NCBI GenBank assembly: GCA_028867235.1
Contig: JAGWGS010000031.1
Location: forward strand, 1-10,096
Reading direction: 5' to 3'
Length of the DNA stretch: 10,096 nucleotides
Source of the DNA: Nitrososphaerota archaeon
GTDB taxonomy: Archaea; Thermoproteota; Nitrososphaeria; Nitrososphaerales; Nitrosopumilaceae
The position numbers and the translations under genes were made by a program. Shown here piece by piece: positions 1 through 5,112 of the stretch. The notes under the pieces were generated by a model. The model made no database searches. It was not told where the DNA came from and was given only the letters and a program-made list of their open reading frames with translations. How positions within the stretch are numbered: position 1 is the first letter of the stretch; every line of letters starts with the position of its first letter.

Positions 1-57
1 ATGCTGAGAGGTCCTGCTTCTCAGTCTGGGCCTGCCAAGATAGATACTCCTAAATAA
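1..57 (+). CDS. 3' end of an unidentified upstream gene (partial)
   Basis: Frame 1 is open from the window edge to a TAA at 55-57 and gives 18 residues, MLRGPASQSGPAKIDTPK. The ATG at base 1 is as likely an internal methionine as a start, because the coding sequence probably continues upstream of the window. The peptide is rich in Pro, Ser and Gly and looks like a disordered C-terminal tail. Its stop lies inside the TATA-like region of the following nuclease gene. I do not recognise the family, and a chance open frame this short cannot be excluded. Confidence 0.4.
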   Translation: MLRGPASQSGPAKIDTPK

Positions 58-58
58 A
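49..58 (+). promoter_or_regulatory. TATA-like box for the XPF-type nuclease gene
   Basis: The A/T tract CCTAAATAAA lies 32 to 23 bases before the TTG at 81. Transcription would then begin at or next to the start codon, giving a leaderless mRNA. It fits the spacing seen at nadK, the ferredoxin-domain gene, the coiled-coil gene and msrB in this window. The neighbouring stretch 51-70 recurs almost exactly at 9481-9499. Confidence 0.5.
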
Positions 59-80
59 ATATTTGTAGAAATTTGATGAT

Positions 81-764
81 TTGAAAATTGAAGATCTCCG
101 AATGGTAGTTGATGAACGCGAGAAAAAAAGCGGTATTCCTGATCTTTTAAAACAAATTGGAGTCAAGGTGGAAATGATGAATCTTCCTGTAGGGGATTAC
201 ATTGTAGCGCCTGAAACAGTTATAGAAAGAAAAAGTGTTAGTGATTTTATCTCATCTGTTTTTGACGGAAGACTCTTTGATCAATGTCATAGACTAAAAG
301 AACACTTTGAACATCCTGCTCTAATACTAGAAGGAAATGTTGATGAAATAGACAACATAACTGAAAATCCACTCGTATTCTACGGTGCCATTTCTTCTGT
401 AGTGCTTGATTTTAAAATTCCAGTAATTCCAACACCTAACGCGTCTCATACTGCAAAATTGTTAATATCGATGTGTGCTAGACAAGGTGAAGTAAAAGGA
501 CCTTTTCTTAAAAAAATTAGAAAATCAAATAATCTACAACAACAGCAATTGTCTATTTTATGCAGTCTTCCTGGTGTTGGGGAAAAACTTGCATCAAGAA
601 TGTTGGAGAAATTTGGCTCTGCTAGTAATTCTTTGAATGCCTCTACTGCAGAACTTGCCAAAATAAGTGGAATGGGAGAATCACGCGCACAAAAAATAAG
701 AAAAATATTAGATGTTCAAAATAAAAACAGCAAACAATCGGATCAAAAAACATTGGATGTATAA
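81..764 (+). CDS. xpf: XPF/ERCC4-type structure-specific DNA nuclease (stand-alone, no helicase)
   Basis: Archaeal XPF homologues cut 3'-flap, fork and nicked branched DNA during repair and replication restart, usually as dimers with PCNA. The nuclease signature is intact: D11-E-R-E14, G38-D39, and E49-R-K51 followed by D55, which together bind the metal ions. Residues 158-210 form a tandem helix-hairpin-helix DNA-binding region, with hairpins at LPGVGEKLA (163-171) and ISGMGESRA (195-203). There is no helicase domain, so this is the short crenarchaeal/thaumarchaeal type and not euryarchaeal Hef. The TTG at 81 suits the upstream TATA-like box; an in-frame ATG at 102 (MVVDERE) would also keep the whole nuclease motif. 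The last residues, DQKTLDV, resemble the start of a PCNA-interacting box but lack the usual aromatic pair. Family assignment is firm; the PCNA link is inferred. Confidence 0.93.
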   Translation: MKIEDLRMVVDEREKKSGIPDLLKQIGVKVEMMNLPVGDYIVAPETVIERKSVSDFISSVFDGRLFDQCHRLKEHFEHPALILEGNVDEIDNITENPLVFYGAISSVVLDFKIPVIPTPNASHTAKLLISMCARQGEVKGPFLKKIRKSNNLQQQQLSILCSLPGVGEKLASRMLEKFGSASNSLNASTAELAKISGMGESRAQKIRKILDVQNKNSKQSDQKTLDV

Positions 765-771
765 CAAACCG

Positions 772-780
772 TTCAAATAT
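772..780 (+). promoter_or_regulatory. Possible TATA-like box for the first rhodanese gene
   Basis: TTCAAATAT lies 33 to 25 bases before the TTG at 805, in the 40-base gap after the nuclease gene. The spacing matches leaderless transcription. Co-transcription from the nuclease promoter is equally possible because the gap is so short. Confidence 0.35.
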
Positions 781-804
781 GAAATATCAATTCTTATGGA
801 ATAG

Positions 805-1563
805 TTGCTAGTCTCATATCAATGGTTAGTTGATCATTACAATGATGCTGATATAGTTATACTTGATTCTAGAGGAAACACAGCATATAGTTATTCTCAT
901 ATTCCAAATTCTCATCCTCTTGGAATTGAGAAGGTGATACAAAGTAATTCTGATGGTACTACACCTGTAATTGATAGTGATAAAGCTGCTTCTTTATTTG
1001 GTTCGCTTGGAATTGATAACTCGAAAACTGTGATAATATGTGGAGATTCTATGGATCCTGCAGCTACACGAATTGCATGGACTTTATTGTATTTTGGTCA
1101 TACCAAAACAAAAATTCTTGATATATCAATGGTTGCTTGGCAAAACAATGGTCTTCCTACCACGAAAGAAATTACCAAAACCATACAAACAACTTTTACC
1201 CCCAATGTCAATTCGGAAATAAGAATTGAAGCAGAATCTCTTCGCAAAAAAATCAATGATGTAATTATAATTGATGCTCGTTCTCCACAAGAATTTCTGA
1301 CAGGAAGGATTCCTAATGCTACGCTCTTTTCATTTACAGATGGTGTTGGAGAAAATGGGATGCTTTTTAAAGAAAAAGATGATCTTTCACATATTTTTAG
1401 AGACCAACAGATTCCTACCGATAAGGAATTGGTATGTTATTGTACTCTAGGTCATAGGGCCTCAAATCTTTTCACACAGTTAAAGATTGCAGGATATGGA
1501 AATGTGAAATTATATGATGGCTCTTTTGCTGATTGGATCAGTAGAGGATTTCCTCTTGCTTGA
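805..1563 (+). CDS. Tandem-domain rhodanese (thiosulfate/3-mercaptopyruvate sulfurtransferase family)
   Basis: This protein has two rhodanese domains, about residues 1-120 and 140-252. Such enzymes move sulfane sulfur from thiosulfate or mercaptopyruvate through a cysteine persulfide in the C-terminal domain. Here the active loop is C213-T-L-G-H-R218, preceded by the strand ELVCY and followed by the conserved YDGSFADW. The N-terminal domain carries the structural DSRG and SHIPNSHPLG segments, but its loop (CGDSMDPAA, from C79) lacks the CxxGxR arrangement, as expected for the inactive half. The second loop position is Thr, where thiosulfate-type enzymes often have Arg, so the donor preference is uncertain. 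The start is TTG at 805; an in-frame TAG at 802 rules out a longer protein. The 3' end overlaps nob1 on the other strand by 54 bases. Function at family level is secure; substrate is not. Confidence 0.9.
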   Translation: MLVSYQWLVDHYNDADIVILDSRGNTAYSYSHIPNSHPLGIEKVIQSNSDGTTPVIDSDKAASLFGSLGIDNSKTVIICGDSMDPAATRIAWTLLYFGHTKTKILDISMVAWQNNGLPTTKEITKTIQTTFTPNVNSEIRIEAESLRKKINDVIIIDARSPQEFLTGRIPNATLFSFTDGVGENGMLFKEKDDLSHIFRDQQIPTDKELVCYCTLGHRASNLFTQLKIAGYGNVKLYDGSFADWISRGFPLA

Positions 1564-2028
1564 CTTTCTTTTTAATTTACTGCCGCATATGGGACACTCT
1601 GACATTTTTTTTGATACTTTATTGCATGCAGGACAATGATAGACACTCTCTAAGACTGTTGATATTCCCTTGGTCATTATTGGAATGACTTTCAAATTCA
1701 AATGTTTTGCAACATTTGATACCGTATAATCGTCTGTAACTAGTTCCACATCTAATTGCATGCATAATGCTAGTACTGATATGTCTCCTTTTGATAAATT
1801 GGGAAGATCACCTGTTTGACTTGCTTTTTCTAAAACAAATTTTGTGAATTTTTCTTCTGGTTCTATAATCTTTAATCGTTCTAAATCTATTAGGGTCTGT
1901 ACTGCACCATGGTTTTTCTTGATGTGTTTTATCTCTTCAAAAACTAGAGGAGTTGTAAAATTCTGTTCTTGTGAGGAAAATGGAACTCCAGCATAAAATG
2001 ATGTGGCATCTAAAACTCTAGAAACCAA
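1510..2028 (-). CDS. nob1: rRNA-maturation endonuclease Nob1 (PIN domain plus zinc ribbon)
   Basis: Nob1 makes the final cut at the 3' end of 16S rRNA on the pre-small subunit. Residues 1-125 form a PIN nuclease domain with the acidic cluster visible as D7 (VLDATSFYAG), E31/E32 (VFEEIK), D82 (SKGDISVLAL) and D99/D100 (LVTDDYTV). A zinc ribbon follows: C132-P-A-C135 and C145-P-I-C148. The tail from 151 is a low-complexity basic stretch (KLKRKSSKRKSS), plausibly RNA-contacting. The start is TTG at 2028, overlapping the end of nadK by 11 bases, which suggests co-transcription from the nadK promoter. The TTG places the first catalytic Asp at residue 7, as expected for PIN proteins. The last 17 codons and stop lie antisense to the rhodanese 3' end. 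The two-domain order and spacing make the assignment strong. Confidence 0.92.
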   Translation of the reverse strand: MVSRVLDATSFYAGVPFSSQEQNFTTPLVFEEIKHIKKNHGAVQTLIDLERLKIIEPEEKFTKFVLEKASQTGDLPNLSKGDISVLALCMQLDVELVTDDYTVSNVAKHLNLKVIPIMTKGISTVLESVYHCPACNKVSKKMSECPICGSKLKRKSSKRKSSTDPISKRAII

Positions 2029-2833
2029 GCTTACTCATCTGTCTGAGACCTTGTTTTTTCAGTCTAACAAATACTGCTTGTTTTTTATATTTCTTGATTG
2101 TTATTACTTCATCAAATCTTGCAGTCTTGATTACTTGAGCATCCATGATTATGTTGGAATCGTGACTACTTATGATCTCAATTTTTTCATCAGGAACAAC
2201 AATTGACGGTAATTTGTTTACCGGTGCAACAGGAGTTATGATGAGAACGTCTAAACTTTCATGAAGTATTGGACCTCCTAATGAATATGAATGACCTGTA
2301 GATCCGCTTGGCGTAGAAACAATAACTCCATCCATTTTTTGTGTTACTGTATCGCTTTGAAACTTAATCTCAAACAATGAAGTTTTTGTTAAATTTTGCC
2401 TATTGATGTATATTTCATTTAATGCAGGTGGAAAATCTTGTCCGCCGCAGGATGCAACCACTCTTATTCTTTTATCCAAAAAGATCTTGTCTGCAATAAT
2501 CTGATCGATGGCAGTATCAATTTGAGAAATCGTTATCTCTGATAATATTCCTCGATTCCCGCCTACATTTATTGCAAGATTTGGCACCTCGTTTTCTAAA
2601 TATCTAAAAGTTCGGAGAGTTGTCCCATCTCCTCCAAGTGTGATTGTCAAATCAAGTTTTGTATTCTTGAGCTCTTCCAAATCATTGACTTTTTTGGCTC
2701 CGTCTACTTCTACCGGAGAGACAGTGTATACCTTTGATTTTTTTGCAAGTAGTTTCTTAGCTACCTTTTTTACAGCATCTTCTGATTCTTTTGAACCTAC
2801 CTTACTTACAAGAGCAACATTGTGAAGTTCCAA
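2018..2833 (-). CDS. nadK: ATP/polyphosphate-NAD kinase
   Basis: NAD kinase phosphorylates NAD to NADP in the cytoplasm, setting the NADP(H) pool. The family landmarks appear in order: GGDG at 67-70 (followed by TTLR), the GGNRGILSE segment at 91-99 that replaces the more usual GxLGFLxE, NE at 139-140 in LNEIYINR, and STPSGSTGHSYSLGGP at 173-188, which is the nucleotide-binding loop. The 271-residue length is normal. The start is TTG at 2833, with a TATA-like box centred about 28 bases upstream and a 17-base palindrome between box and start. The gene is first in a two-gene unit with nob1, which starts inside its last codons. Ser or Gly in the GSTG loop where others have GSTAY is a minor variation. 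There is no sign of frameshift or loss of key residues. Confidence 0.95.
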   Translation of the reverse strand: MELHNVALVSKVGSKESEDAVKKVAKKLLAKKSKVYTVSPVEVDGAKKVNDLEELKNTKLDLTITLGGDGTTLRTFRYLENEVPNLAINVGGNRGILSEITISQIDTAIDQIIADKIFLDKRIRVVASCGGQDFPPALNEIYINRQNLTKTSLFEIKFQSDTVTQKMDGVIVSTPSGSTGHSYSLGGPILHESLDVLIITPVAPVNKLPSIVVPDEKIEIISSHDSNIIMDAQVIKTARFDEVITIKKYKKQAVFVRLKKQGLRQMSKLGF

Positions 2834-2834
2834 T

Positions 2835-2851
2835 TAAAATTAGTAATTTTA
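2835..2851. promoter_or_regulatory. Perfect 17-base palindrome just upstream of nadK
   Basis: TAAAATTAGTAATTTTA consists of two 8-base arms around a central G. It starts 2 bases beyond the nadK start codon (2833) and ends before the nadK TATA-like box (2858-2865). Such a position suits an operator where a dimeric regulator would block initiation. The sequence is very AT-rich, so chance occurrence is a real alternative. Confidence 0.35.
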
Positions 2852-2857
2852 TTTTCA

Positions 2858-2865
2858 CTTAAAAA
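2858..2865 (-). promoter_or_regulatory. TATA-like box for nadK-nob1
   Basis: Read on the minus strand the sequence is TTTTTAAG, at -32 to -25 relative to the TTG start at 2833. The same sequence type and spacing are seen before the ferredoxin-domain gene. It predicts a leaderless nadK transcript. Confidence 0.55.
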
Positions 2866-2878
2866 GCATCTGATGGAT

Positions 2879-2900
2879 TAAAATATTAATGACCTTTAAT
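2879..2900 (+). promoter_or_regulatory. Probable promoter region for the second rhodanese gene
   Basis: Two A/T boxes lie in front of the ATG at 2921: TTAAAATATTAA (2879-2890), 42 to 31 bases upstream, and CCTTTAAT (2893-2900), 28 to 21 bases upstream. The first would give a short leader containing a GAGG (2913-2916) as ribosome-binding site; the second would give a nearly leaderless message. I cannot decide between them from sequence alone. Confidence 0.35.
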
Positions 2901-2920
2901 TCTGGTATGGTAGAGGCAAA

Positions 2921-3763
2921 ATGAATTACGCACAACCTGTTTTAACTGATACAGAAACAATTTCAAATAGTCTGAACAATAAATCCGTAAAAATTGTAGA
3001 AGTAGATTATGATCCTGAAAATGCATATAGACAAGGCCATATCCCAGGAGCTAGTCTGATCTGGTGGAAACGTGATATCAATGATCCTGTTACACGAGAC
3101 ATTATCAGCAAATCACAGTTTGAGGATCTCTTGTCTAGAAATGGAATAACTGCCCAGTCTGAAGTTGTACTATATGGGGATTTTAACAATTGGTTTGCAG
3201 CATTTGTATTTTGGATATTCAAGTATTATGGACATGAAAAAGTCAAGATAATGAATGGTGGTAGGAAAAAATGGGAAATTGAAAAGAGAACATATACAAA
3301 AGATGAGCCACAAATACAAAAAACAAGTTATGTTGCACAGCCTCCTAACGAAGGACTTCGTGCATATCTTTTTGACGTAAGAAGAGCTCTTGATAAGAAA
3401 GATACTGTTCTTGTTGATGTACGTTCTCCAAAAGAATTTACTGGGGAGATAACTGCTCCTGCAGAATATCCTATGGAACATGCACAACGAGGAGGGCATA
3501 TTCCAAATGCAAATAATATTCCATGGGCAACTGCAGTAAATGATGTTGATGGTACTTTCAAGTCAGTAGAAGAACTAAAGAAAATCTACGAAGGAAAAGG
3601 CGTTACTCCTGATAAAGATGTAATATGCTACTGTAGAATTGGCGAACGATCATCTCATACTTGGTTTGTTCTAAAATATTTACTTGGATATCCACAAGTT
3701 AGAAATTATGATGGATCGTGGACTGAATGGGGTAATATGATTGGAAACCCAATTGAAAAATAA
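2921..3763 (+). CDS. Tandem-domain rhodanese / thiosulfate sulfurtransferase (SseA-like)
   Basis: Two rhodanese domains are present, about residues 1-130 and 145-280. The C-terminal active loop is C238-R-I-G-E-R243-S-S, a typical archaeal form in which C238 carries the persulfide and R239 would help bind the anionic donor. Other family landmarks are GHIPGA (39-44), VLYGDFNNWFAA in the inactive N-terminal half, VLVDVRSPKEF (163-173), GGHIPNANNIPW (191-202) and YDGSWTEWG (263-271). At 280 residues it is a full-length enzyme. It is a paralogue of the rhodanese at 805-1563 but more canonical, because it keeps Arg in the loop and the longer linker. The start is ATG at 2921, with GAGG four bases upstream. 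The gene shares a short divergent promoter region with nadK and overlaps the next gene by 23 bases. The physiological sulfur donor and acceptor are unknown. Confidence 0.93.
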   Translation: MNYAQPVLTDTETISNSLNNKSVKIVEVDYDPENAYRQGHIPGASLIWWKRDINDPVTRDIISKSQFEDLLSRNGITAQSEVVLYGDFNNWFAAFVFWIFKYYGHEKVKIMNGGRKKWEIEKRTYTKDEPQIQKTSYVAQPPNEGLRAYLFDVRRALDKKDTVLVDVRSPKEFTGEITAPAEYPMEHAQRGGHIPNANNIPWATAVNDVDGTFKSVEELKKIYEGKGVTPDKDVICYCRIGERSSHTWFVLKYLLGYPQVRNYDGSWTEWGNMIGNPIEK

Positions 3764-4073
3764 TTCCACCGACAAAGAACCTCCAATTCTAAAAAAAGGC
3801 ATATTTTATGCAATACTTGATGATCCATCTTTTTTCATCATGGAAGATAAGACAAAGCGCGGTCTTACAGTGCAAGAGAGATCTATCGATGAAAAATATG
3901 GTGTAGATTCTGACAAGGGAATGATATACGACATGGATGGAATAGGTCATAAAGTTGGCATTAGATGGTATTTTTCCAAGGAAACGTATGGATTTGACCA
4001 GGTTCTCACACATGCCACCGAAATGGAACAGCGATACCGCAAGATCCGCGAAGAAACATGCCCTGACTACTGA
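3741..4073 (+). CDS. Conserved-looking small protein of unknown function
   Basis: This 110-residue acidic, soluble protein has no membrane segment, no signal peptide and no cysteine pair (its single Cys is C107). I do not recognise its family. A compact fold is suggested by alternating strand-like and helical stretches: GIFYAILDDPSFFIME (20-35), GMIYDMDGIGHKVGIRWYF (60-78) and a C-terminal helix LTHATEMEQRYRKIREE (89-105). It starts with TTG at 3741 inside the end of the rhodanese gene (23-base overlap). A GGGGT at 3729-3733, seven bases before the TTG, resembles an archaeal ribosome-binding site, and a second TTG at 3753 is the alternative start. The overlap makes it almost certainly co-transcribed with the rhodanese, so a role with sulfur transfer is possible but unproven. 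Base composition matches its neighbours. Confidence 0.75.
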   Translation: METQLKNNSTDKEPPILKKGIFYAILDDPSFFIMEDKTKRGLTVQERSIDEKYGVDSDKGMIYDMDGIGHKVGIRWYFSKETYGFDQVLTHATEMEQRYRKIREETCPDY

Positions 4074-4078
4074 GAAGA

Positions 4079-4086
4079 TTTTTAAA
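4079..4086 (+). promoter_or_regulatory. TATA-like box for the ferredoxin-domain gene
   Basis: TTTTTAAA lies at -32 to -25 relative to the ATG at 4111, between the stop of the small gene (4073) and the ferredoxin-domain gene. It closely matches the nadK box in sequence and is identical in spacing, and it predicts a leaderless message. It also indicates that the ferredoxin-domain gene is its own transcription unit. Confidence 0.6.
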
Positions 4087-4110
4087 CTCTTTTTCTTATA
4101 CTGATGTCGG

Positions 4111-5064
4111 ATGTCACTTCTCCTCAAAGATAAGGTGTACACTGTTCAATCTGCTACATCAAAAAGAGGTGTTTATCCTTTACACAGTTACAAACTTGGT
4201 CTTTACCGCCTTCCTCTAAAACTAGAAGATTCTTATGAAATTGATTCCATTGTATCAGGATTCAAGAAAGTCTTTGAAATGGACAAATTTGCTGATAGGG
4301 TCTATGCCACATACAGATGGACAGAAGAAAATATGCCAGATCCTGACGAAAGAGGATACAAATCAATAGATCTTGAAGTTCAAGTTGAGATTGTAACTGG
4401 AGAAGTTGTTGATATGATATACCAAATTTATCCAGTTGAAAAATATGGTGATGGTTTGTGGGTTAAAGACTATAGAAAGAAAGCAGATGCAAATGCCAAA
4501 ATGATAATTGACACTATTTTACGAAACAGTGTTCTTGCTGACAAGATGATTGATCATGAAGTAAAGACAAAACAAATGTTACCAGAACAGGCACTAAAGG
4601 AATTGGAGGAAATGACTCCTCTAGCTCAAATAGTTCCTAATGCTAAACCAAAACCAAAGCCTGCATCTCCTCCTCCAGGACAACAAGTTGCACAAGAAGA
4701 AGAACCTGTTGCAAATGATGGAGCTAAACCAGGACCAATTGATGTTGACTTTAAGAAGAAACTCAAAGTTGTTGAAACTTTTACTGCTCCTTCTAGTCAC
4801 AAGATAAAGGTATTTGGTCAAAGAAAAGGAAATGAAGTATTGGGAATTTGGGGAGAATTTGTATCCGTGGATTATGATATATGTGTAGGAGATGGTGCAT
4901 GTATTGATGCATGTCCTGTCAAAGTTTACGAATGGGCCGAATTCAAAGGACATCCAGCATCTGAAAAGAAACCATTGATGGCACGAGAACCTGATTGCAT
5001 CTTCTGTCTATCTTGTGAGAACGTATGCCCAGTGCAGGCAATTAAAATTTCAAAGAAAGGATAG
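4111..5064 (+). CDS. Fusion protein: unknown N-terminal domain plus 7Fe zinc-ferredoxin-like domain
   Basis: Residues 225-317 form a dicluster ferredoxin, an electron carrier. The cluster motifs are C258-V-G-D261-G-A-C264-I-D-A-C268-P and C296-I-F-C299-L-S-C302-E-N-V-C306-P. Asp261 replaces the second cysteine of the first motif, which in this family gives one [3Fe-4S] and one [4Fe-4S] cluster. The region H230-K through GIWG and GHPASEKK (280-287) closely resembles the Sulfolobus zinc-containing ferredoxin as I remember it, but three of the four zinc ligands appear to be replaced (P227, W247, L289; only H230 remains). Residues 1-170 are an unrecognised alpha/beta domain without cysteines. A Pro/Ala/Lys-rich linker (175-212) joins the halves. 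There is no signal peptide or membrane segment, so it is likely cytoplasmic. The start is ATG at 4111, supported by the TATA-like box. The redox partner is unknown. Confidence 0.88.
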   Translation: MSLLLKDKVYTVQSATSKRGVYPLHSYKLGLYRLPLKLEDSYEIDSIVSGFKKVFEMDKFADRVYATYRWTEENMPDPDERGYKSIDLEVQVEIVTGEVVDMIYQIYPVEKYGDGLWVKDYRKKADANAKMIIDTILRNSVLADKMIDHEVKTKQMLPEQALKELEEMTPLAQIVPNAKPKPKPASPPPGQQVAQEEEPVANDGAKPGPIDVDFKKKLKVVETFTAPSSHKIKVFGQRKGNEVLGIWGEFVSVDYDICVGDGACIDACPVKVYEWAEFKGHPASEKKPLMAREPDCIFCLSCENVCPVQAIKISKKG

Positions 5065-5083
5065 ATAATTTCTAGCGGTACGG

Positions 5084-5091
5084 CTATAAAT
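5084..5091 (+). promoter_or_regulatory. TATA-like box for the glycosyltransferase gene
   Basis: CTATAAAT lies 29 to 22 bases before the ATG at 5113 in the 48-base gap after the ferredoxin-domain gene. It is a good archaeal TATA match and predicts a leaderless or nearly leaderless transcript. Confidence 0.55.
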
Positions 5092-5112
5092 CCAGCAGAC
5101 TGAAAATTTCAC

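Noticed and set aside
446..661. 71-residue open frame on the minus strand inside the XPF nuclease gene
   Set aside because: It lies antisense to the helix-hairpin-helix coding region, which is clearly the real frame, and its protein is Cys-rich without pattern.
3170..3561. Minus-strand open frames antisense to the second rhodanese
   Set aside because: The plus-strand frame contains every rhodanese motif; the antisense products show no domain and no promoter.
3789..4142. 117-residue minus-strand frame over the small unknown gene
   Set aside because: It runs across the TATA-like box and start of the ferredoxin-domain gene, and its Cys/Phe/Tyr/Ile-rich product looks like antisense noise. The plus-strand frame has an overlap and ribosome-binding context.
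2921..5064. Rhodanese, small gene and ferredoxin-domain gene as one three-gene sulfur operon
   Set aside because: A clear TATA-like box at 4079-4086 separates the ferredoxin-domain gene, so only the first two are convincingly co-transcribed.
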